A stretch of 10,007 nucleotides of DNA from Acidimicrobiaceae bacterium (GTDB lineage Bacteria > Actinomycetota > Acidimicrobiia > Acidimicrobiales > Bog-793): contig PMZN01000126.1 of NCBI GenBank assembly GCA_003170375.1, positions 4,988 through 14,994 on the forward strand, in the 5' to 3' direction. Below the pieces are notes generated by a model. The model did not search any database. It was not told where the DNA came from and saw only the letters and a program-made list of their open reading frames with translations. This document shows, one piece after another, positions 1 through 5,950 of the stretch; within the stretch, counting starts at the first letter, position 1; each line of letters starts with the position of its first letter. Both the position numbers and the translations under genes were made by a program.

Positions 1-126
1 GCTTGGCAGCGACGCAGGTGCCTCGAGGGGACCTCCTGGCGGGTGGATGAGGACGATCTCGCCGGCGTTGGTCTCGACCACGACGAGTGCCCCGTCGTAG
101 TCGAACGGCATGGACATGGAGGCCAT
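1..126 (-). CDS. Unrecognised protein, N-terminal fragment (runs off the left edge)
   Basis: A minus-strand frame is open from an ATG at 126 to the window edge (42 codons) and continues beyond it. Third codon positions are strongly G/C, as in the other genes here. The visible protein starts MASMSMPFDYDG, followed by a hydrophobic beta-like stretch (ALVVVETNAGEIVLIHPP) and a Pro/Ala-rich segment. I do not recognise a family. I chose the ATG at 126 because a TANNNT hexamer (TACGGT, 133-138) lies exactly six bases upstream and no Shine-Dalgarno is visible, the same arrangement as at the secreted-protein gene. In-frame ATGs at 117 and 111 and a GTG at 129 are alternatives. The frame stays open upstream to a stop at 244-246 with coding-like composition, but I see no good start there. 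No signal peptide or membrane segment is evident. Confidence 0.5.
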   Translation of the reverse strand, partial: MASMSMPFDYDGALVVVETNAGEIVLIHPPGGPLEAPASLPS

Positions 127-132
127 CACGCG

Positions 133-138
133 ACCGTA
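133..138 (-). promoter_or_regulatory. Candidate -10 box for a leaderless transcript of the left-edge gene
   Basis: The minus strand reads TACGGT, then six bases (CGCGTG), then the ATG at 126. TANNNT six bases before a start codon places transcription initiation on the A of the ATG, which is the usual geometry of actinobacterial leaderless mRNAs. I see no convincing -35 box at 16-18 bp spacing. Confidence 0.35.
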
Positions 139-257
139 GGGCGAGGAGGACGAGCTATGGGCCTCCTCTTCGGGGCGGCCGCCACCCTCCTTCCACGGGA
201 CTCGTTCCGGGTGGCCACGGCCACGTGTGTGCTGCTCCAGAACTCACAAGCACGAGC

Positions 258-1466
258 CTAGGAGGATGGCGAGAAGTGCTCGATGATCATCCGACTTCCC
301 GACCCACTGCGGTTCAGGCCTTCGCCCACGGCCCAGCAGTCCTCGGCTGTCGGACAGGCAACGCCGGTGAGAGTCTGAAAGCCGTACAGCGGGCTGGGGC
401 TTGTTTCCCCCGACCAACCGGACCCGTTCCACCCCTCGGCCAGTGCCAGCGCCTCGTCCTCCCCGGAACCGCGTGAGCCCACCGCCTGGCATGCGGTGAC
501 AGCGGCACAGGCGACCGCCTTGAGCTCGGGATAGTTGCCGGCGCTCCCCAGCTGGCTGTGCACGAATGTGAACGAGTTCCCGTTCCAGCGCTCGACGAGG
601 GGGTGGATCGGAATGAGGCCGGAACCTTTCGTCACGGTCTGGCCGACGGCCCAGCAAGCGGTGGGAGAGCTCCCCGGCCGACAGTCGACGCCCGCCAGAG
701 AACCGCCCCCCAAGAGCTCACCGGCGACTGTGACGCGAGACCAGGCGCGGCCGTTCCACCGTTCGGCCAGGGCCCGGCCGACACCGTGCTTCGGCGTGGC
801 GAACCCGACCAGTAGGCAGTCGTCTTCGGTTGCGCAGGCCACCCCGTTCACTTGGACGAACGACGCCGAGAGCGGCGCGGACCTCACGTAGTGCCAGGCG
901 CCGCCGACGAGCCGGAACGTGATGACGCTACGGAAGTCGCTCGATGATCCGACTGCCCAGCACTGGCCGTTGGCGGATTCACACGTCACTGAGTACAACT
1001 CCCCCTGCGGCGCCGGCGTCTCGACAACGTTCCAATCTCCGTGAGCCCCGTAGTGCTCGAGCAGGTTGCCCCGGCGCGAGCCGCTGCGCATGCCGACTGC
1101 CCAGCAGCTCGTGGCCGACAGGCAGCTGATTCCGGAGAGCTCGTCCAGCGTGCCCCGCTGGACGGGAGCCGCGGAGACGGGCTTCCAGTCACCGCTGAGG
1201 TAATGCTCGATGAGTGCGGGTCCGGAGACCGACGAGGACGACTTGAAGCGATCGCCGACAGCCCAGCAGTCGGTGGCAGTTACGCAGGTCACCGCGACGA
1301 GCGAAGTGATCGGCGCACCAGGCACGCTGAGGGTGCTGGCAGACCAGATCGGCCCGGCCTCTGGGCGAGCTGGACCTGCGGCGGCCGGGGCGGACAACAA
1401 AAGGCCGCCGCCGAGAAGGCTGGCGGCGATCAGCGCAAGGACGCGGAAGCGTGAGGCGGTGTACAT
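258..1466 (-). CDS. Secreted seven-repeat protein with paired cysteines, probable seven-bladed beta-propeller
   Basis: 402 residues. Residues 1-30 form a signal peptide: basic N-terminus, a hydrophobic core at about 8-25, and a likely cleavage after SAPAAA. No LPXTG or C-terminal membrane anchor follows, so the protein is probably released or cell-wall associated. The mature part holds seven repeats of 47-58 residues. Each has a Val-x-Cys...Cys-Trp-Ala-Val-Gly-like unit with cysteine pairs at 61/67, 115/121, 162/169, 211/217, 262/271, 320/326 and 371/377, followed by an (L/I)xE(H/R)(W/Y)NGxxW-like unit. Repeats 4 (CLLVG) and 6 (CQAVG) lack the Trp. Seven units of about 50 residues suggest a seven-bladed propeller with a disulfide per blade; that is inference. 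Repeats of this type occur in uncharacterised secreted proteins of high-GC bacteria. There is no visible catalytic motif and the ligand is unknown. There is no Shine-Dalgarno, but a TANNNT box sits six bases before the ATG. The MOSC gene ends 63 bp upstream. Confidence 0.85.
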   Translation of the reverse strand: MYTASRFRVLALIAASLLGGGLLLSAPAAAGPARPEAGPIWSASTLSVPGAPITSLVAVTCVTATDCWAVGDRFKSSSSVSGPALIEHYLSGDWKPVSAAPVQRGTLDELSGISCLSATSCWAVGMRSGSRRGNLLEHYGAHGDWNVVETPAPQGELYSVTCESANGQCWAVGSSSDFRSVITFRLVGGAWHYVRSAPLSASFVQVNGVACATEDDCLLVGFATPKHGVGRALAERWNGRAWSRVTVAGELLGGGSLAGVDCRPGSSPTACWAVGQTVTKGSGLIPIHPLVERWNGNSFTFVHSQLGSAGNYPELKAVACAAVTACQAVGSRGSGEDEALALAEGWNGSGWSGETSPSPLYGFQTLTGVACPTAEDCWAVGEGLNRSGSGSRMIIEHFSPSS

Positions 1467-1472
1467 GTCGTC

Positions 1473-1478
1473 AAACTA
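1473..1478 (-). promoter_or_regulatory. Candidate -10 box for a leaderless transcript of the seven-repeat protein gene
   Basis: The minus strand reads TAGTTT, then GACGAC, then the ATG at 1466. The hexamer matches TANNNT and the six-base gap puts the predicted transcription start on the A of the ATG. The upstream sequence has no purine-rich ribosome-binding site. The hexamer 17 bp further upstream (TGGGAA, 1496-1501) is at best a weak -35. Confidence 0.4.
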
Positions 1479-1508
1479 ACGGTGTGACAGGCAGATTCCC
1501 ACCTTCGT

Positions 1509-1540
1509 TCGACGACGCAGTTCCTTGAGCTAGTCGTCGA
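1509..1540. repeat. 8-bp inverted repeat spanning the MOSC gene stop codon
   Basis: TCGACGAC (1509-1516) is matched by GTCGTCGA (1533-1540) with a 16-base loop that contains the TAG stop of the MOSC gene. It could fold in the 3' end of that mRNA as a weak terminator, but no T-run follows on the minus strand. One arm encodes the Val-Asp-Asp tail of the MOSC protein, so coding constraint could also explain it. Confidence 0.25.
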
Positions 1541-2207
1541 CGTCCTCGAACAGCACCAAGGGCTCCCGGTTTGTCGCCCGTCGCACGATCTCCTCGTCGA
1601 GGTACTCGGATGCCTCGAGGAGTCCCTGGAGGAGCTCGGGTTCGAGCGTGAGGGCCCGGAAGGTCGTTCCCACCGTCACACCGTGATTCGGGCGGAACTC
1701 GACGACCACCGGATCGGCGACGCGAATGTCCCCGGCGGCCAGCACTCGCAGATAGGCGCCAGGCCGGGCGCAACGCGTGAACGCCTTGAGCCAGCCCTTC
1801 CGGTTCATCCACACAGCGAAGGTGGCACAAGGAATGCGGGGACTCGTGACCTGGAGGACGACGCGATCGCCGATCCGCCACGTCTCGCCGATGCGCGCCT
1901 CGGTGACATCGAGGTCAACAGTGGTGAGGTTCTCCCCGAACACGCCCGACCGGAGCGGTTCGCCGAGCTCGGCCTGCCACCAGTCGAGGTCCTCACGGGC
2001 ATAGGCGTAAACGGCCTGATCGTCGCCGCCGTGGTGCCTCGTGTCGCAGATCACGTCGCCCGCGAGTCCGCTGGCCCCCGATCCCTTGGGTCCGGGGGCC
2101 GAGACGGTCACCGGCTCGGACGTCGGCACCTTGTGGATGCCGGTGGAACCCGACTTCGCTCGGATCAGTCGTCTCACCCCGACATTGACTGATTGGACAA
2201 GGGCCAT
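1530..2207 (-). CDS. MOSC domain-containing protein, YiiM-like
   Basis: 225 residues, essentially the length of E. coli YiiM (224). The MOSC domain covers about residues 25-170. It shows SGLAGD at 46-51, the HHGGDDQA block at 58-65, FGENLT at 90-95, and SPRIPC at 122-127 ending in the conserved cysteine (Cys127). The remaining roughly 50 residues are helical and resemble the short C-terminal extension of YiiM-type proteins. MOSC domains are a beta-strand fold related to the molybdenum cofactor sulfurase C-terminus and are thought to use a cysteine for sulfur or molybdenum-cofactor handling. E. coli YiiM and YcbX are linked to molybdenum-cofactor-dependent detoxification of N-hydroxylated bases. 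Any such role here is inferred, and no other molybdenum-cofactor gene is in the window. The start fits the family N-terminus (MALVQSVNVG). No Shine-Dalgarno is present, but a TANNNT box lies eight bases before the ATG. ppc ends 178 bp upstream, so cotranscription is uncertain. Confidence 0.88.
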   Translation of the reverse strand: MALVQSVNVGVRRLIRAKSGSTGIHKVPTSEPVTVSAPGPKGSGASGLAGDVICDTRHHGGDDQAVYAYAREDLDWWQAELGEPLRSGVFGENLTTVDLDVTEARIGETWRIGDRVVLQVTSPRIPCATFAVWMNRKGWLKAFTRCARPGAYLRVLAAGDIRVADPVVVEFRPNHGVTVGTTFRALTLEPELLQGLLEASEYLDEEIVRRATNREPLVLFEDVDD

Positions 2208-2215
2208 GTTCGTTC

Positions 2216-2221
2216 ATGGTA
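2216..2221 (-). promoter_or_regulatory. Candidate -10 box for the MOSC gene, near-leaderless
   Basis: The minus strand reads TACCAT, then eight bases (GAACGAAC), then the ATG at 2207. Initiation seven bases after the hexamer would leave a two-base leader. There is no Shine-Dalgarno in the expected position and no recognisable -35 box. Confidence 0.3.
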
Positions 2222-2302
2222 GGAGGCCCGACGCGACCGGCGGCCAGTGTGCATCTTCCGAGGTAGTCAGGATGATCTGCCCTTCCGGCCACCTTTCGTG
2301 GT

Positions 2303-2320
2303 CTCGAGGTCAACCTCGAG
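2303..2320. repeat. 18-bp near-perfect palindrome between ppc and the MOSC gene
   Basis: CTCGAGGTCAACCTCGAG: 8-bp arms CTCGAGGT and ACCTCGAG around a central CA, or a 7-bp stem with a 4-base loop in RNA. It lies 66 bases past the ppc stop and about 95 bases before the MOSC start. No T-run follows on the minus strand, so it is either a U-less terminator hairpin or a protein-binding dyad. Confidence 0.4.
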
Positions 2321-2335
2321 CTTCGACTGTCCGCC

Positions 2336-2347
2336 TGAGCCGGCTCA
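2336..2347. repeat. 12-bp perfect palindrome downstream of ppc
   Basis: TGAGCCGGCTCA is a perfect 12-bp dyad. Its centre is 30 bases from the centre of the 18-bp palindrome at 2303-2320 in the same intergenic stretch. With no loop it is a poor RNA hairpin and a better candidate for a dimeric protein site, though a GC-rich palindrome of this length may be chance. Confidence 0.3.
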
Positions 2348-2361
2348 CGATCGCAGCCACT

Positions 2362-2379
2362 GGCAGTCATGCGCCTGCC
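2362..2379 (-). terminator. Possible hairpin just after ppc
   Basis: On the minus strand GGCAG and CTGCC pair around an 8-base loop, starting seven bases after the ppc stop codon. The stem is only 5 bp and no T-tract follows, so it would be a weak or non-canonical terminator. Together with the two palindromes further on, it suggests that ppc transcripts end in this 178-bp gap. Confidence 0.25.
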
Positions 2380-2385
2380 GAGGTG

Positions 2386-5280
2386 TCAGCCGGTATTGCG
2401 CAGTCCGGCGGCGATCGCGTTGACTGTAATGAGCAGTGCGCGTCGTAACTCGGGTTCCTCGGAGCCGGAACGGTGCCTTCCGAGCAGTTCGACCTGGAGG
2501 TAATGGACCGGCCGAAGATAGTCAGCGCGGACCGCGAGGGTGCGTTGCAAGAGGGGCCTCGCCTCGATCAGGCTGGATTCGCCTGTCAGCTTGAGAATCT
2601 CGGCAACCGTGCGAGCATGCTCATCGGCGATCTCCCGGAAGATTCCATGTTGTTCCTCCTCGACGAGCGACTTCACGTACAGCCGTGCGATGTCCATGTC
2701 TGTCTTCGCGAGGGTCATCTCGACGTTGCCGACAAACGTTCGAAAGAAAGGCCACTTCGCGTACATCTCGCCGAGAGTCTGTTCTGCGCCGTTATCGCGC
2801 GCAGCGGCAAGTCCCGATCCGACGCCGAACCACCCCGGGATGATCTGGCGCGATTGCGTCCAGCCGAACACCCAGGGGATCGCCCGAAGCGCCGCTAGGT
2901 CTGAGCCCGATTCAGGGCGGTACGCAGGGCGTGAGCCGAGATTCAAGTCGTTGAGCTCGGCAACCGGTGTCGAGGACATGAAGTACTGAGCCAAGCCCGC
3001 GTTTCCGAGAAGTTCGCGATAGGCGCGCTCGGCGACCGAAGAGACCGCTTCCATCACCTCGTGCCAGCGATCGGACGTGGCCCCGGAACCAAGCGATGAG
3101 CTGTGGACGAGACTCGACTCGATCACCGCGGCAAGGCTCGCCTCGAGGTTCTCCCGTGCCAGTTCCGCGAGGTTGTACTTGTCCGAGATGACCTCCCCTT
3201 GCTCGGTGACCTTCAGGAAGCCGTCGACGGTTCGCTCCGGCTGGGCCAGGATCGCTTCGGCTGACGGCCCACCGCCTCGTCCGACCGTCCCTCCACGGCC
3301 GTGGAACAGCCGGAGTGCAACGCCGTGGCGTTGTGCGACGTCCCTCAGAACACCCTGCGCCTTGTAGATCTCCCACTGGGAGGTCGTGATACCGGCATCC
3401 TTGTTCGAGTCGGAGTAACCGAGCATGACCTCTTGGACGTCTCCGCGTGACGCGACAACGGCCCGATAGCTCGGATCCGAGAGGAGCTCGTCAAGCAGGG
3501 CGCCTGAGCCGCGCAGCTCGCCCACCCGCTCGAAGAGCGGGACGATGCCTATGCGCGCCCAGCGTTCACGCCAGTCGATGAGCCCGGCCTCACGTGCGAG
3601 GACGGCGGCGGCAAGGATGTCGTCGACTCCCTCGGTCATCGATATGACATAGCTCTCGATCACTCCGTCGCCGAAGCGGTCGAGCGCGGCCGTGACCGAT
3701 TCGAAGGTCGCGTAGATCGTCGCGGCGCGGGGTGAGAGGGCGAAGCGGGACACCCCGAGGGGCCGTGCACTACTCAACTCGGTCCGCAACACCGCGCCGC
3801 GTTCGGAGCGGTCTAGCTCCCCATATGGCCTTTCGAGCTCTCCGAGTTGGTCGAAGATCTCACCGAGGACCTTGTGGTGAGCCTCGGCGTTCTCGCGAAC
3901 GTCGAGCGTCGCGACGTGGAACCCGAAGGTCCTGACGAGACGACCGATGCGACGCAGAAGCCCGTCGGCGATGACCTCGCCGCGATTTGCTGCGAGCGAG
4001 TCACGCAACAGGCGGAGCTCGTCGATGAACGCCTCCACGTCCCGATAGTCCTCACCGGGCACGTGCGCAGTGCCTGCCGCGAGTCGTGCTCGGGTGTTCA
4101 GGAGCCGCTGGCGGATATAGGAGCACTTGAGGCGGTACGGCTCCTCCGCGTCGAGGCCCATGTAACGGTCGTGGATATCAGGGAGCGCGAAGCGGTCCGC
4201 TTCCAGGCTTGCCAACAGCGCGCCCGAAACGTCGACTATCGCTGTCGAATTCGAGAGCGCCCGCGTCAATTGTTCGACGAGCTCTACGAGTTTGCGGAAT
4301 CCAAGCTCGTGTTGAATGAGCAACACGTCCGTCGTGACGGCCGGGGTCACTGATGGGTTGCCGTCGCGATCGCCGCCGACCCAAGAGCCAAAGCGGAGGG
4401 TGGAAGTTGAGAACCCCAGGACGATGCCGTGCCGCGCGAGCTCGTCGTCAAGATCCTCCAAGAGCGTTGGCACGGCGCTGTCGTAGAGCTGGGACAGGTA
4501 GTAGAGAACGTTCTGAGCCTCGTCTTCGGGTCGCAGACGACCTATTCGCAGCTCGCTCGTCTGCCATAACAGCAGGATCGTTTCGCGAAGCCGGCCGACA
4601 AGTCGTCTTTCCTCGGCGGGTGTCGGATCACCTCCAAGTGCTTGCACCAAGTGCGCCACATCGAGGAGTTTCGACAGAACCGAACGGCGCGCTGACTCGG
4701 TCGGGTGCGCTGTGAACACGGGACGGAACTCGAGGCGCTCAAGGGTCGCTCCCACGCGTTCCCGGTCGATCCGGTGCTCCGCGATTCGCTCAAGGGTGTC
4801 CCGCAGGAAGGTTCGCTCCGCTCGCCGAGCCTGGCCGAGCTCCGCCGCGCGGTGGACCTGCTCGGTGACGTTCGCTAGTTGGAAATAAGCTGCGAACGCA
4901 CGCGCGAGGAGAAGGGCCGTGCCAGTTGGGATGTTCGGAAGCTGCTCGGCGAGCCCGCCGCTTCGCGCCTGTTCTCCTTCTGACCACTCGAGCTTGGCCA
5001 CACCTCGGATTTGTCCGACCAGGTCTAGGAACTCCTGACCTTCGACACGGGCGAGCTCCTCGCCGAGCAGGGAAGCAACGAGACGGATGTCTCGACGCAG
5101 AGCCGCATGGCGCTCCTCGGTCGGGACGGCGTCGTAGGAGGTGATGGGGTCGCGCACGTAGTTCCGAGCGTCGGGCGAGTCACCCGTCTCTTGCGGCACG
5201 GACGGATCGTACCGACTGCGACGGGCGGCTTGGTCCCGATGTCGCCTCGAGGTCTGGTTGATCCCGGTCGCCTTGGCCAT
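2386..5280 (-). CDS. ppc: Phosphoenolpyruvate carboxylase
   Basis: Cytoplasmic enzyme that carboxylates PEP with bicarbonate to oxaloacetate, replenishing the TCA cycle. 964 residues from this start, slightly long for the bacterial family. Visible motifs: FTAHPTESARR with catalytic His192; GGDRDGNP (303-309); ATLDVRENAEAH with Arg462; GYSDSNKDAG (621-630, Lys627); the glycine-rich loop HGRGGTVGRGGGP with Arg662; EQGEVISDKYN; WTQSRQIIPGW; and the invariant C-terminal Asn-Thr-Gly. Residues matching the E. coli inhibitory aspartate site appear retained (Arg662, Lys859, Arg918, Asn962), so feedback inhibition by aspartate is likely. The start is uncertain. Residues 1-27 are Arg-rich and unlike the family, and the ATG at 5280 has no Shine-Dalgarno. 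A GTG at 5199 (937 residues) lies six bases after a TANNNT box and gives a more usual N-terminus. I keep 5280 as the outer limit. ybaK ends 84 bp upstream. Confidence 0.97.
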   Translation of the reverse strand: MAKATGINQTSRRHRDQAARRSRYDPSVPQETGDSPDARNYVRDPITSYDAVPTEERHAALRRDIRLVASLLGEELARVEGQEFLDLVGQIRGVAKLEWSEGEQARSGGLAEQLPNIPTGTALLLARAFAAYFQLANVTEQVHRAAELGQARRAERTFLRDTLERIAEHRIDRERVGATLERLEFRPVFTAHPTESARRSVLSKLLDVAHLVQALGGDPTPAEERRLVGRLRETILLLWQTSELRIGRLRPEDEAQNVLYYLSQLYDSAVPTLLEDLDDELARHGIVLGFSTSTLRFGSWVGGDRDGNPSVTPAVTTDVLLIQHELGFRKLVELVEQLTRALSNSTAIVDVSGALLASLEADRFALPDIHDRYMGLDAEEPYRLKCSYIRQRLLNTRARLAAGTAHVPGEDYRDVEAFIDELRLLRDSLAANRGEVIADGLLRRIGRLVRTFGFHVATLDVRENAEAHHKVLGEIFDQLGELERPYGELDRSERGAVLRTELSSARPLGVSRFALSPRAATIYATFESVTAALDRFGDGVIESYVISMTEGVDDILAAAVLAREAGLIDWRERWARIGIVPLFERVGELRGSGALLDELLSDPSYRAVVASRGDVQEVMLGYSDSNKDAGITTSQWEIYKAQGVLRDVAQRHGVALRLFHGRGGTVGRGGGPSAEAILAQPERTVDGFLKVTEQGEVISDKYNLAELARENLEASLAAVIESSLVHSSSLGSGATSDRWHEVMEAVSSVAERAYRELLGNAGLAQYFMSSTPVAELNDLNLGSRPAYRPESGSDLAALRAIPWVFGWTQSRQIIPGWFGVGSGLAAARDNGAEQTLGEMYAKWPFFRTFVGNVEMTLAKTDMDIARLYVKSLVEEEQHGIFREIADEHARTVAEILKLTGESSLIEARPLLQRTLAVRADYLRPVHYLQVELLGRHRSGSEEPELRRALLITVNAIAAGLRNTG
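5206..5211 (-). promoter_or_regulatory. Candidate -10 box for a leaderless ppc start at GTG 5199
   Basis: The minus strand reads TACGAT, then CCGTCC, then GTG at 5199, in frame with ppc as codon 28 of the longer reading. It has the same TANNNT-six-base geometry as two other starts in this window. No -35 box is evident. If real, the first 27 codons of the longer ppc frame are not translated. Confidence 0.35.
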
Positions 5281-5282
5281 CT

Positions 5283-5297
5283 ACCGGTTCGTCCGGT
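5283..5297. repeat. Short inverted repeat just before the ppc ATG
   Basis: ACCGG and CCGGT flank a 5-base loop immediately upstream of the ATG at 5280. A hairpin here would occupy the position of a ribosome-binding site, which is a further reason to doubt the ATG as the main start. At 5 bp the repeat may be chance. Confidence 0.2.
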
Positions 5298-5364
5298 GGG
5301 TGGCGCCAGCTTGATTGACAGCCGACGAGAACTTCGCCCATCGGGTAGCGGCGTATCGGCGCGC

Positions 5365-5865
5365 TCAATCGGTGACGGGCACTTGGACCGCAGCGACGGC
5401 CACGACCTTGGCTGACGTGATTCGAAGAAGGTCGGCAGGTTCGATGGAGAAGACAGCCCTCGGCGTGCCGGCCGCCGCCCACACGAGAGCGTGTTCGAGC
5501 AGGTGCTCATCGAGATAGGTGACGAGAGGTTGGGTGTGGCCCACTGGCGGGACGCCGCCGATGGCGTAGCCGGTGCGGGCCCGCACGAACTTGCCGGTGG
5601 CCTGCTCTACCTGCTCGCCGATGACCTGTGCCAAACGGGACTCGTCAACTCGGTCCGCACCCGACGCCAGGACCAGCACTGCCTCGTCACCGACTACCGA
5701 GCGGAAGATCAGCGACTTCACGATCTGGGCGACATCACAACCCAGGGCGGCTGCGGCCTCTGCTGCGGTCCTGGTGCTCTCGGGCATCTCCAGCACGGCG
5801 CTGGTGATGCCGAGGCGGCGGAGCTCCTCGGCGACCCGGGCCGAGCCGCGGCTCAGTTCTTCCAT
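5365..5865 (-). CDS. YbaK/EbsC-family aminoacyl-tRNA deacylase
   Basis: 166 residues forming a single tRNA-editing domain. Family members hydrolyse mischarged aminoacyl-tRNAs, for example Cys-tRNA(Pro) by YbaK or Ala-tRNA(Pro) by ProX; which substrate this protein uses cannot be told from sequence alone. The conserved lysine is in the CDVAQIVKSLIF motif (Lys50), and the family glycine motif is YAIGGVPPVGH (100-110). The domain fills the protein, so this is a free-standing trans-editing enzyme and not part of a prolyl-tRNA synthetase. I chose the ATG at 5865 because GAAGG (5871-5875) lies five bases before it and the N-terminus then matches the family length. A GTG at 5901 would add 12 residues. 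It is first in the minus-strand block, diverges from nifJ, and has ppc 84 bp downstream, so some readthrough into ppc is possible. No functional link to nifJ is evident. Confidence 0.9.
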   Translation of the reverse strand: MEELSRGSARVAEELRRLGITSAVLEMPESTRTAAEAAAALGCDVAQIVKSLIFRSVVGDEAVLVLASGADRVDESRLAQVIGEQVEQATGKFVRARTGYAIGGVPPVGHTQPLVTYLDEHLLEHALVWAAAGTPRAVFSIEPADLLRITSAKVVAVAAVQVPVTD

Positions 5866-5870
5866 GCCGA

Positions 5871-5875
5871 CCTTC
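5871..5875 (-). promoter_or_regulatory. Ribosome-binding site deciding the YbaK-like start
   Basis: GAAGG on the minus strand, five bases before the ATG at 5865. It favours this start over the upstream GTG at 5901, which has no Shine-Dalgarno. Confidence 0.5.
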
Positions 5876-5907
5876 TTAGCCGCCCACCGTCCTGTTGTCA
5901 CCGTTGG

Positions 5908-5936
5908 ACTAGAAAGGGGGACGGTAAGTCCTACAA
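5908..5936 (-). promoter_or_regulatory. Candidate promoter for the YbaK-like gene
   Basis: On the minus strand TTGTAG (5931-5936, 3 of 6 against TTGACA) and TCTAGT (5908-5913, 4 of 6 against TATAAT) are separated by exactly 17 bp. Transcription would start near 5901, giving a leader of about 36 bases that includes the GAAGG site. The matches are weak. The region is shared with the nifJ leader, so the two directions could interfere with each other. Confidence 0.3.
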
Positions 5937-5939
5937 GCC

Positions 5940-5946
5940 AAGGAGG
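5940..5946 (+). promoter_or_regulatory. Strong ribosome-binding site fixing the nifJ GTG start
   Basis: AAGGAGG, an essentially full anti-16S match, ends four bases before the GTG at 5951. It decides the nifJ start: the frame stays open for 126 codons upstream, but that extension is antisense to the YbaK-like gene and is not family sequence. Confidence 0.85.
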
Positions 5947-5950
5947 CAGC

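Noticed and set aside
211..225. GTGGCCACGGCCAC hairpin-like sequence after the seven-repeat gene
   Set aside because: The 5-bp stem has no T-tract and lies about 40 bases past the stop; it is too weak to call a terminator in DNA this GC-rich.
43..261. Plus-strand frame of 72 codons near the left edge
   Set aside because: It is His/Gly-rich shadow composition opposite the better-supported minus-strand gene, with no ribosome-binding site.
244..657. Minus-strand frame of 137 codons overlapping the seven-repeat protein gene
   Set aside because: It is a shifted frame of the repeat protein, Arg-rich, with no start signal or domain.
3847..4353. Plus-strand frames of up to 168 codons inside ppc
   Set aside because: They are antisense to conserved PEP carboxylase sequence, with no recognisable protein features.
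5315..5320. TTGACA on the plus strand between ppc and the YbaK-like gene
   Set aside because: There is no -10 box at 16-18 bp and no plus-strand gene follows; it would only transcribe antisense to the YbaK-like gene.
5573..5950. 126-codon in-frame upstream extension of nifJ
   Set aside because: It is antisense to the YbaK-like gene, is low-complexity (Ser/Thr/Arg/Ala) and does not resemble the NifJ N-terminus. The GTG at 5951 with AAGGAGG matches the family start exactly.
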